From contig NC_092581.1 in the NCBI RefSeq assembly GCF_037975245.1, positions 3,422,001 through 3,486,000 on the forward strand: DNA of 64,000 nucleotides, in the 5' to 3' direction. The stretch is from Apostichopus japonicus (lineage: Eukaryota; Echinodermata; Holothuroidea; Aspidochirotida; Stichopodidae). Below the pieces are notes generated by a model. It saw only the letters and a program-made list of their open reading frames with translations, ran no database searches and was not told the DNA's origin. Position numbers and translations under genes: made by a program. Positions 22,926 to 34,700 of the stretch are shown one piece after another; positions within the stretch are counted from its first letter, which is position 1; the number at the start of each line of letters is the position of its first letter.

Positions 22926-23294
22926 ATCAGTGATGGTCTGTTTTATCTGCTGGGAGAAAATAACTGTGGGATCAGAATCAAGAGGTGTGTTTACGTTTTG
23001 TTTAAAGGAGTCAAATCAAACCTTTGTTATTCATAAATGTTTCTGGTTTTGTGTTGTTCCTCGGAAGTTGCATGCATGCTAAGCGATACAAGTGTTCAAT
23101 GTTTTAATCGTAAGTTTCTCTTCAAAATTGGAACGGAGGGTGATGCTCAAGGAGTGCATGGAAGTAGGAAAAAAGCAGAACAATCAAAATAATTTCTTTG
23201 GTGGAGGTGGAAGGAGGAAAGGCAGAATATTAAGATTTCACCTTCTGGGGTTTGAACCTTAGACAAGGTGTTTACTATTACAATTAAACAGCAC

Positions 23295-23641
23295 TTAAAT
23301 GCTGTGAAGACTCGCGCAAAAAGAAACGTCTAATGCCGGTAATCTGACCTAGTTTCGAATGAGGTGTAACAGAAGTGATACACACCGCCATCGATCCCAG
23401 AAAATGCACACACAGCTTGCTACCGTCGGTAATTAGACACAAGTGTACCTCAGTACAAACAGCTGCGGTCAATACCCACAGCACAGTGTACTAACGATAC
23501 AGCGATGGACATCCCAGGTCCAGCTAAAGATAATGTCTGCATTTTGTAGCGACAAGAGAAAAACTTCACTTGCAAGCAACGGAAAGCTAACTTTTTCAGT
23601 GCACGGCACGCGGTTTGGGGCGGGTCTTCAACTGCCTTTAA
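23295..23641 (+). mobile_element. TTAA-flanked MITE family 1, copy 3
   Basis: Bounded by TTAA; the internal sequence is nearly identical to the other copies. It lies just outside the 5' end of the Penelope-like element. Confidence 0.82.
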
Positions 23642-23907
23642 GTGTTTTGGTATTCTGACTGGTATTATTCACGTTGTTGTGTTAACGAACCATATTCTTG
23701 CCAACCGTTGCTGGCCTAGACAACATAAAATTGCTCACATGCCTACCCAGGTTTGTTTAAGTTGTCCCATAATCATAAATGTGACGTAAGTCGAACGATA
23801 CTTTTAAGGCCTAGCTATGCTGAAACTGGTGAAAGAGACTACACAAATTGACATCAACAGCCGATCCAGACAAAACCTTGTGAACTCACTGCCAAACTCA
23901 GACCGTT

Positions 23908-23920
23908 TGACCTTTGACCT
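23908..23920 (-). promoter_or_regulatory. Perfect DR1 nuclear-receptor-like site
   Basis: TGACCTTTGACCT, the complement of AGGTCAAAGGTCA: two AGGTCA half-sites spaced by one base, the consensus for RXR/HNF4-type receptors. Function is not shown; it may be part of a dispersed repeat. Confidence 0.3.
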
Positions 23921-24303
23921 CCACAAACAAGAGCCCAAGAGCAATATGGTTCCTTGCCTGTAAGGAATATTTACAAGAGTGCAGCAGTCTTAAAATTGTC
24001 ATGTGGTCCGATGTACACACACAATATTATTGCCAAAAATATCATAAATCCACCGTTGGTTCTTTTGAGAACCTGTTGAGGACCAGGTGTCTGATATGTG
24101 CAAGAGTCGGCATTTTTGACGGAACTCACAGAATCATCATAACTGTACTTATTAAGAATTTTAACAAAACAAAACCAAACCTTGATCTCTAATAACTTTG
24201 CACATTAAGGTTGCAGAGGAGTCAACTTATGGACAATTTAGATTGGAATATGGCCATGAAACTTCAAATAATCAACTTGAAAGAAACTAATACAGGTCAC
24301 TGG

Positions 24304-24316
24304 AGGTCAAAGGTCA
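24304..24316 (+). promoter_or_regulatory. Perfect DR1 nuclear-receptor-like site
   Basis: AGGTCAAAGGTCA in the plus orientation, 384 bases from the inverse copy at 23920. Confidence 0.3.
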
Positions 24317-25189
24317 CCTAGATGGGGATCCACTGCTGGATTACAATAGTGTAACTCCCAACCTTGATGGACATTTTGTTCTCAAATTATTGCAAAAATA
24401 ATAGTTTTTGACCCCTGATTGACCTTGCATCACATGACCGTTATGTTTGGAAACGATCCCTTACCCCATTCAAAACTACTCCCAAAATATCAACCATGTC
24501 GGACCCTGCCAATGGGAGTTATTGCTTGTTTTAATATTTTGGTTTTGGGCCTCTAACTGACCTTTGGTGACCTTAACAGGCACCAAACACAATAGGGTTC
24601 ATCTACTCAATGTGGTACTCATATACTCCAAAGATAAGATTGGTCCAAGCTTCCCTACTTGAGATATCGTGTTTACAAGTTAGGCATCACACACACACAC
24701 GCACACACATGTTTGTATTACATTCAGACCGAGGACCCCATTGTATTTTCCATTGTTCAAATCCACGTACCCTAACCCTAACAATACCCCATACAATAGA
24801 ATTCTTCCGAGGACGTGGTGATTATTTAGAAATCACAGCCGAGGACCTGGAATTCTTTTGTTCAAGTCCTTGGTCAGAATACAAAACAAACGCACATATA
24901 CATACACACACTCTCAGCCTGCATGAATGCATCTATAGGTTACGATTATCATCGAAACCAAAAATGTGCAGTAACCTTTCATTTGTTTGTATTCAGTTTA
25001 GAAATTTATCATGTAAAAATACCATACAAATTGCATTTAATGTTTTAGATGAAGAAACAAACCCTGCAGGTTTTTACCTTCTTTATTTAAATATATTAAA
25101 CAATAATGCTCATATACATAAGAATCTGTATTAATAATCTGTATTATCTTAACATCTTTACAAAAAAATAAATAACCACAAAAATAAGA

Positions 25190-25195
25190 TTTATT
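25190..25195 (-). terminator. Possible androglobin poly(A) signal
   Basis: AATAAA on the minus strand about 370 bases past the androglobin stop codon. Others occur nearby (about 25082), so the choice is tentative. Confidence 0.35.
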
Positions 25196-25562
25196 TGGGC
25201 CTCTCAGTCGATCATTTTGAAATGTTCAGTTTTAAAAATTTTTAATCTTGAAAAAGACAAGAAGGGCACTTTCTTGTGGAAGACTTCATATACAGTAGTA
25301 GGTACTGTACTAACATTTCAAAATAGATCCCCCAGAAAGACATTGACCTGAAGAAATAAGCAGAATTAACACTAATATTATCAAAAGTTGAAGTTGACAG
25401 AAAAGCAGAAATCTACTTTGCAATTCAAGTTGCTATGGTATCAATGCCAAAAGTGCAATGATGGAATGCTAGATTGTGGCTAGAATATAACAAATAGCCG
25501 ACATGGGTCCTTTGCTTGGACGGATTTCAAGACCTTTGAAAACATTGCTTGCGATATATCAT

Positions 25563-25775
25563 CTACTTCTTCTTCTTTCCACTCTTCTTGGGGCTCTTCT
25601 TCCCCTTTGGACTTTTCTTGCCTTTAGGAGACGGCGATCTCTTGGCTTGCTCTGCTTTCAGAGCAGCCTCTGCCGCAGCGATCTCTTCCAATCTTTTCCT
25701 TTCAGCCTCCAAGAATGTTTGTCTGAAAGCCTCTCTGGGCTGGTTCAAGACATTCCTACGTTCATCTAGAGAAGC
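25563..25775 (-). CDS. ADGB: ADGB exon 35 (basic C-terminus, stop)
   Basis: Encodes ASLDERRNVLNQPREAFRQT, a coiled-coil stretch with many Ala/Glu, then repeated SPKGKK units and a poly-Lys end. Stop TAG 25563-25565. Confidence 0.88.
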   Translation of the reverse strand, partial: ASLDERRNVLNQPREAFRQTFLEAERKRLEEIAAAEAALKAEQAKRSPSPKGKKSPKGKKSPKKSGKKKK

Positions 25776-28700
25776 CTGTAGGCAAATTAAATCGCAAACA
25801 AGGTCTTTGTTTGTCATCAGGATTGTATCATGTTTTTGTGAACATGGGGGCGGGGGAGGGGGGGGTAAAGCATGAAAATATATCCACCACTCTTCTTCTA
25901 ACAATGATTTTCTACTTTTCACTTTTCATGAACAGTTTAAAAAGTGTGGATGACGTTGCAAAGATCCTCTGCTGAAATTGTAGTGTAACCAAACCAGCAT
26001 TTCAAATATTTCGCTGTACATCTCCATAAAAATTGAACATTGAAATACCAACCCCACCCCCCCCACTCCCCCAAAATTCTTTCTTTGACAAGGTGTATTA
26101 ATGCAGGTTTATAAACTTAATTAACGTAATTTACAAACTTAATTAACAATTACAAAAAGTACAATTACAAAAATTACAATTACAATTACAAAAAAACAAT
26201 TACAAAAAAACAATTACAAAAACTTAATTACAAATTTAATTAACAACAAACTTAATTAACAACAAACTTAATTAACAAACTTAATTTATAAACTTAATTA
26301 ACATAATACAAACTTAATTAACGAGTAATTGAGGTTTACTAACCTGCAGTTCAATCAACTGTTGCAGCTGTCTCTCCTTGGTCATGTTCCTCTCCAGCTT
26401 GTCTTCATCTCTGGCATTCAACACTTGCTCCCTGAAGGCCTTATAATTCTGGATGATCTCCTGCTTCTCCAGAGTCTGTCTCTCGATTTCAGCCTCATCT
26501 TTGAGACGAGGTTTGCCCTCAAAGCCAATGGGACTGAAAGAAAGTAAAATTTAAACAGTCGTTATGGCAACTACAGATCATTTCTGCAGCCATTGATCAT
26601 GCCTAGAGATCCATGGAAAGACAACAGAAAAACTATCGTTATTTACTGTTAACTCAAACCCTGGTGTCATGGAAATTATAAGCATCTAACCAGGCGCATA
26701 GCCAAAGGGGGTGGGAGGGGAGGGGGTTACCGCCGCCCCCTGAGCACGTTTTTTTCCCATATCGCTAGTTATTTCAAAATAAACAAAGTTAGATGCAACT
26801 TACAAGGCCTGGGAAGTGCCATTTCCAGCGATCTGGGAGGCATTTTCGGGCAATTTTTTTGTACGCTTCGCGCCAACACATGGTGGGGCTATGCTTAGAT
26901 AGTTTGCCTACAGGCTTCGCCCCTCCCTTGGCAAATTCCTCGCTACGCGCCAGTAACCCAACACCTTATGGCCTGAACCAATAGGTACCTAGCTCAATTA
27001 TGATACAATAAATCACTTGAATTGACAAGAAAAAAGAACTTACCGGATGAATGGGGTAATGTCAATTTCCTTGAGTATTTCCTTTGGAGGTGGGGGAGGG
27101 GGTGGCTGGTTGGTGAGGACTGTGTCATTGAGGGGCAGATCCACTTCAGAGGCAGGGGTTTCTGGTGGTACAGGAGCTAGAACGAAAAAAAAAAGATAGA
27201 AAATGTGATGGACTGCTCTTAACGATACCAACCAGTTATATTAATGACCAAACATTAATTGCCAACAATATATATGAATTGTTGGTCAAGCCGGTGCCGT
27301 GGCCAAGTGGATAAAGGCAGCGGTATGTGAAGCCATAAGGCTTGGCAATCGGGAGGTTCAGGGTTAAATCCCTGGCCGGGTCATAGTGTAAGGTGGGTTT
27401 TGCATCCAAGAACAATCTACAACATTCCAAACAAGTACGTGCCTGATTATTATTAATATTTTAGTTTATTAAATAAATATAGGATGAAAAGACAGCCAAA
27501 AATGTACATTTATTAGTCATATTTCAAAGTCAAAATGCCAAATGTATTTAGATCCATGGAGTCGATAAGTCTAAGGATTCTAAATTAATTTCCCACAAGG
27601 CCAGAATGAGACGATCAGAATGAATCTCCCTGTACCTAGACTGAGGCCATCAGGGTGGTAAAATGTAAGGTCTTGAGACCTTGCATACCTAATTAGTGCA
27701 ATAATTAGGGACAATTATTTTTTCATGGGCCATAATTTGACCCATGGGCCATCTATTGAGAGCTTCTGATGTAGGTGTATATCACATTACCCTCTAACTG
27801 ATCCACTTGTTCAACCTCCTCCTTGGGTTCGTCGGTCTTTTCCTCCGGTTCCACCTTGATCGTGTGATCCTTGACAAACTTCTCTCGGGTAGCTTGGGCC
27901 TTGGCTCCTCGTCCCGGTTCCGCTGCTTCCCAGGCTTGCTTCATGGCCCGGATCTCATCCTGTCTCTCTGTGTCCTTCACAATCTCAACTTCATCCTGAG
28001 TAAAAAATAACAGCAGAACAGGTTGATATATAAATACAAATCCAGGTCTCACAAGAAGGGGTGGGGGGAGGCAGGCTTCAATGCTGGGTCTGAGGTCAGT
28101 GAGGGGGCTGGAAAAATATGGGATAAAAAGTGCTGTATTTTCATAAAATATATGAAAAAGTTTGGTCGACAGAAAAAAGCTAGAAAGTTTACACAATACA
28201 TTACATCAAGTGGTTATGCTGCAACACCACAATCAAATTATTAGTGGCAATCCTGGACCCACGTATACAAAGAAAACAATGAAACAGCAGACTTGTGGTT
28301 AGGCTCTGACCCAGCATAACAGCATATGGTGGTCCATCATCATAACTAAATTGCTCGCCAAACTATTATCACAAATCCATTGGACAAGATTATTTGCATA
28401 TATGTAGAGGTAATCACAGATCCATTGATACCATGATGGGGTCTTAAAGGGAGTGAAGACTCGCGCAGAAAGAAACGTCTAATGCTGGTAATCTGACATT
28501 GTTTCAAATGTGGTGTAACAGAAGTGTTAGACACCACCACTGATCCCAGAAAATACACACACAGCTTGCTACCGTCGGTAATTAGACACTAGTGTACAGT
28601 CAATACATGCAGCTACGGTCAATACCCACAACACAGTGTACAAACGATAAAGCGATGGACATCTCAGGTCCAGCTAAAGATAACAAGGTATCACGTTTCA

Positions 28701-31700
28701 TTACTGTCTGCATTTTGTAGTGACAAGAGAAAAACGTCACTTGCAAGCAACGGAAAGTTAACTTTTTTAAAGCTGGCGGCACGCTGTTTGGGGCGAGTGT
28801 TCAATGCCTTTAAGGGCAATCACCAATGCATTGACTGTCCTCAGAATGCATGAAACTACGACACTTACAGTCGGGGTCTGATCCAGAACAACCCGTAGAG
28901 TCCAGAAGGCTTTGGTGTGATCAAATTGTTGTGATGGTGGCCTTGAGGAGCCCTTCTCTCTCTCCTTCTCTTTACCTTTGTCTTTCCCCTTTTTCCCTTT
29001 CTCGCCCCTCGAGACATTCTTACCGTCTCCTTTCCCAGGTGAGACTGGTCTCTCTCTATTCGCTGTGGAGGGAACAGAACAGAACATCATCAAAATCTCT
29101 TTAAATATTCCCTCGTTAAGGAATCAAAACAAGTTTTTCTTTAAAACACAATCTGTGTGAATATTATTTGATTAGAAAATAAAGGTAAATAATTAAATAA
29201 AATTTACTCGCTATATCAATGAAGCTCTTCCTATTCTGCTTCAGAATTATTTCCGCTTCACTAAAGTTCTCTAAACTTTCACTTTCTCTTTACATCAGAA
29301 TATTGTATGTTTAAGAACCTTTCATAAATATTTCTCAGACTAGTTGTACTCTGTCTCTCTCTCCTACTTTATAAAGGATTAGTTCAGGTGTCATACATGT
29401 TTATCTTATATGAAAGAAGACCATAAAAGAAACACAATGATGAAGAATCTGTTCAAATATCTTATTCCGTTATGGAGATATTCAAGTTTAAAGTTCTATC
29501 TGATTGTGTAGAAACTGCTGAAATCAGACTAGCTGTGATGTCACATCCTCACATTTCTGAGAAGTCTTTGTTATTTTATGAAAATTTTTGTGAGATGTTA
29601 TGACTTACAATCAAAAGATATGTCATGTGGATCTCATATTTGTCAAGGGAAGTATCAGAGATTTAACATCTGAAGAATTTTTGATTATTTTTTTTAGATT
29701 TGTGAAAAAATGTAATAAATTTTTATTGAAATATATTCACACATGTTAAGAAAGTGAGGATGTGACATCACACCCTCACAGTAAGTCTTTCTACACCAGT
29801 CGTTTTCAAAGAAATTTTGATATCTTCAAAGCGTGATATCTCCTAAACAGAGCATGCTATCATGGTAGTTTCTTCACTGTTCTGTGTGCCTTTTTGAGCT
29901 CTTTGATTCAAGATAGACATGTTAGACACCTGAACCAATCCTTTAACTTTGATCTAGCTGGAATCTCCTGAAATTCTTCATTAACTAAAAGTAATGTGTA
30001 CAAAAAAAAAAACACCCTCCAAAGTGTAAACAATCTTGGGTTAAAAATTTACTTCAAATCACTATCACATAGCTTGAATGTTACCATTTCATTAATAAAT
30101 CAAAATTAGGTAGGTAATCTTTAATACCAACTTTGTCAATAAAAAGAAAAATGTAAATGAATAAATTTGAAAGTAGAAAGTAAACTATAGGTAAATAAAT
30201 ATTAATCACAGTAGTTGACAATTTTGTAATGAGTTACATGGATTAAAGTTTGGATTACGATTTAAATATGAGATGTGATATTACTGTATTATAATACCTT
30301 AATAATGTTAAATATGATATGTTAAGTGGATTAGTTATCAATCTGGTACATGTTTCTTGCAGAAATATCCTTAAAAGAAAGTCAACTATTTGAATAATTT
30401 CACAGATATTTAGAGATTAGGACGAACACCCACTGGGTGCTTTCATTGAGGATGTTTCCATTACAGTCGGTGTCTGGTCAAGGAAATAGCTAGTAATCTG
30501 CCAGATTGGTCAACCAGTCTGATTCTGTTTGAACAAAGGTCACCAATGCATGTATCTTCTGACTCAGAAAAGAGTATACAGCTGGTGTTTCAACATTGTT
30601 CAGTTGCATACATCAACTTACAGTAGATTATAATCACACAGTAAAATCCATTTTAAAACATGACCTGAAACTTGTTAGGGTTGGAGCACAGAAATTATCA
30701 TCCATGTTTAGTGTGGAACTAACCAAGTGGAAAATTGTGCATATTTATTGGTTGAACCATGGAGAAGGGATGGGGGGGGGGTATTTGGGGGTGAAATTTG
30801 GGACAAACATTTTCTGGAAGACCAGTGGTACCATTCTAAGATATCTTTAGGTATAGAGCTGATTTCAAAATGTAGCAAAAGGGACCATAGTGTGGGACAG
30901 CAGCAGGAAGTGAGTTTCTATACAACAGGAATCAGGGTGTGACAGACTCATGGAACCCTTCTCATAGTTCATGAAACTTCAACTGACCGAGTCAGTCAAG
31001 TCTTTAGACATGATTGGTCTCATTCAAAGTATATGAAAAAGTAATAAGCGTAACCAGAGGGAGGAGCTTGAGTAATAGGTTAGCACGATTTCTATACACA
31101 TATTTATATGCTGCATATATACTGGATTTGCAGGGAGGTGTGCTATGGGCAGGTTGTGGAGTTATGCTCGGGGTAATCATCAGGTAAACTTAACAGGGTA
31201 TAAACTCTGGCCATCAAATTGGTTGTTAGTGTTATTTCCACTAGAAGAGAAGAGAAGAGGAGTACACTATTCTACAGTATAGTGTGTATAGATCTGCTAC
31301 ATTAGTCATAAGGTAAATCTAGGCATGCAACTGGTTTGGAGTGATTACCACCTTGAAGCAAAGGTATCAAATCAATCTATTAATCTTTATTATTCCCTGC
31401 TAAACAGGGTTAACCTTCCATCCATCTCCCATCCTCCCCCCTTCCCACACCCAACATAATATTATAAGCCTAAGGTTTGTGACTGTTTAACTTTTCAAAC
31501 ATTGTAATATTTTCTAATGACAATGGTAAGTCTATCCTCAGCTCACTGTATATATCCCACTCCTCCCTCAATTACAATAACAAGTCACGTGCTGACCTAT
31601 CAGTAATTCTCCAAGTACTATGTTCATCCTAAAGCATAATTAGCAAAAAATGTGATATGATGCTAGAATATCTGACATTAGTTGCTTTTTCTTTTTCTTT

Positions 31701-34700
31701 CTATTAAAAGTTCACCGTATGAAAGGTCATTATGGTCACACTAACTCAGGTTTAAAAGTATTTTATCTCCAAACCCCACCCCTCCCCCTCCCCTCCACCA
31801 ACCATTAAAGAATCTTCACTGATATATTTAAAGCCTCCTATGTGCCTGTGAAAATTACATGCAAGACTGATTATTTCCCATGCGACAGAATATCACCATG
31901 TTTAACCGGCATATATATTATAAAACCACAAATTACTCTTTGTGTTTGATTTTAAGTTTGAGTTTGGCTTTGCTTCTTGCTGGTATCTCACTCCAAAGCC
32001 GTACAAGATTAAGAAAGAGAAAGAGATTAGCGGTAGTGGGTCGGGATTAGGGATCATGGTTATTTGCCTTTCTTTGAGCCGTGAGTGTCGTCCTCCTCGA
32101 CACTGACATTTGCTTCACCATTTAGCTGCTTCATACTCCTTGCTGTAACGGTAAAAGTTATTTTTACAAAGAAAAACAAAAATCCCTTATCATTGCCAGA
32201 AAAAAGATCAAATTCAATCTTTTTGGTTCAGTCATCTTCCTCTGAGAATGATGATGTTATTACAGCAAAGTTCACTCGACTAACTGTTAGTGATCTGATC
32301 ATCTCCGTTATCTGAGGCAATAAGTTTGAAATGATCGGTCTTTAAGAGACTACACGAGAATGTGATCTCTGTCACCTTAAAGATGTACACAGTGGGGCTC
32401 TCTCCAGCCACACCCCAAAGTCAACAGAGGACACTGTCACATTGGTTCCTATCTTTCTAGTTCTACAAAACTTGACAAGCTGCATCTCTGACTGTAGATC
32501 ATAACTGTACTATCGTTAGTAATATATATGCATTTATGTTGGTAATTACTATTGAAGAAGAGATCTTTTCAAACATATATACAAATTTTCAAGTCAAAGC
32601 TAAGTGTTTTAGTCACCTGAACATATGTTTCCTAAATCAATTCATTCAGCCAAACTGCACAAGTGGAACCTTGGACTAGTTAATCACCCAATCGCGCCTG
32701 TATGCAAGTTTATCCGACCCGTTCGCATGCATGTGAGAGCTTTCATGAGATCGTGTTACTCTGACACAGAGATCTTTAAATAGTACAGATCAAACACATT
32801 AACATTGATTTGACAGCGCCCTCTAGAAACTAAAATACATCAAACTCATCTACTATGAATATCTTTTCTGTTTTTTTTTTTACTCGCCCGATTTACTTTT
32901 GAATAACTGTAAGCTCTACTGTTTCGAAAACACTTTATTTTAGAAGTAGGTACGTTTCTACTGTCTTATTCCAACTAGTCTGTATTAAATTTATAACCAT
33001 ATGCGCTTACTCCACCTGTCATTCCTTCATTCAACCAATTAAAATCAGCTGCTTAACAAATTGTAAAAATATTATGTAGAAATGTCAGTTTGCCTGCATC
33101 GAACATAAAAAAAAATTAAAAAATCTTTTCAACCAACTTGATCAGTTTGAAAAGTGGGCTTTTGAAAATTTGTGGTTTTTGCTGAACTAAATAAAAACAT
33201 ATATCATCAAGACAATATTGAATATGTATTAATATTAATGATACATTGTTGATTATGTATAAGAAGGACATACCATCTATTATTGTTACATTAGATGTTA
33301 TTCATGAATGACAAGTGTAACATAAATCTCTATTATATGACATCTATAGTGTCCCACAACCACTGAATATGCAATGTGAATTTCGTTGAATCTGCCAATT
33401 GGGATATCTCATAGTTCAAGTTTGATTTTATATTCATGAATGGACATTGAATATGCATGACTGAAATGTCGGCTTGATATTTGGAACAATAATATTTTTA
33501 GTTGGGTCATGCCTTTTCTCCTTCGACCTCCTCCTCCTCTGCTTTCATAATCTGGGGTTAGAAATTGTTCCCCCTGACCAATCTGAGTATCACCGTATTT
33601 TCTTTCAGTATGCGCCGCTGTTGAATCTAGCAATCTTTCCTTCCTGAAGGCTATTGTTAAAATAAACATTTCTGCTCAAATAATAAAACTAAATCTTAAC
33701 AACTGTCTGTTTAAACGTTACTCGGAAAATTGACAGTTACGATAGGAGAGGTTTCGATTGAGCTCGACAGATTTAGAAGATTATAATTACGTAAATGTTG
33801 GAATAAAATAAACTTAAACTCTCACCCAAGTGCAGCACAACATTGATTAATATAATAAAAAGGTGTTAAGGTTGGTCAGTATTGTCATGTTTGAATAAAA
33901 GCATCTTCAAAGCAAGAAAACAGCAATTCAAACTGTCCATCGAGATGGACTGCATTAGAGTTGTCATACAAATCCTTAACATTTGATGCAAACAGTGTAA
34001 CAGCCCTACTTCTGGACCAAAACAAATCACAGTTGAATATTATATCATTGATATTATATTCAATACCACAAATATACAATACAAACGATAGTTGTGAAGT
34101 TCCCATTCCACTCCTTAATGCCCCCCCACCCCCTCCCTCCCCAAGAAATAAAGTAAAAAAAGTAGATTTGCACATATTAGACTATAGCTTATATGACACT
34201 TTCATTTCATTTATTTTCACAACAGCTTGAGCAGTTTTCCTCTTTTCTCGCTCTCTCGTTTATGAAATGAGACTATTTCACTGCATTTTTCTTTACACAT
34301 TATCCCTTGTTAACTTGATAACCTTTAATGAAAGAGATTTACCTTTTAAATCATTGCGTTCTAGCTCTTTCAAGACCTGGACAAAAGCCCAGCTGCTCTC
34401 CGACAGAGGCCAGCTTTTGCGTAGGACCTTGGCTTGTACGACATATTTGTGGGGCTGTAGAAGAACAAATGGCAAACATTGTAAGATAGATCCAATGATT
34501 TAAGTTTATTTTGTAACTGATTAAAATAATTTAAAAAAAAAGAAGGCAGCTGCTTCCTGTAACTCTCGACATACATGTCTAAAGGGGGGAACATTTCATT
34601 TCTATAATTCAGAAATGTTTCTATTCTATGTCAGTCTTAATGTAACTGGTTTCCTTACATCATGACATTCCCCCTTTGTCCATTAAAGGTTTGCTGTATT

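Larger units (their letters stand above)
20714..23070 (-). mobile_element. Penelope-like retroelement (decayed), with terminal palindrome
   Basis: A minus-strand Penelope-like element. It has remains of a reverse transcriptase, then a GIY-YIG endonuclease, then a G-rich spacer (21000-21240), then a 224-base near-perfect palindrome (20714-20937). A degraded copy of one palindrome arm (ACCTTTGTT through TGTTCCTC) reappears at about 23018-23065 in direct orientation on the 5' side. This fits Penelope 'pseudo-LTRs' with an inverted extra copy at one end. Frame breaks and an in-frame TAA near 22128 show that it is inactive. Confidence 0.85.
23642..25562. other. Intergenic DNA between convergent genes
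   Basis: Holds three nuclear-receptor-like half-site pairs (23908, 24304, 24558), a short CA/CACG microsatellite near 24688-24710, and the likely androglobin 3' UTR on its right side. A long plus-strand ORF here (24610-25134) matches no family. Confidence 0.5.

Noticed and set aside
22830-23082. Plus-strand ORFs across the Penelope 5' end
   Set aside because: Antisense shadows of the reverse transcriptase and its pLTR.
24768-24782. CCCTAACCCTAAC telomere-like sequence
   Set aside because: Only two units inside ordinary intergenic DNA; too short for an interstitial telomere.
24610-25134. 174-residue plus-strand ORF in the intergenic region
   Set aside because: Composition is His/Thr-rich from CA repeats, there is no family resemblance, and it spans a microsatellite. 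It is likely a chance frame.
27236-27430. 64-residue minus-strand ORF over the tRNA-like element
   Set aside because: Antisense to the SINE head; no conservation expected.
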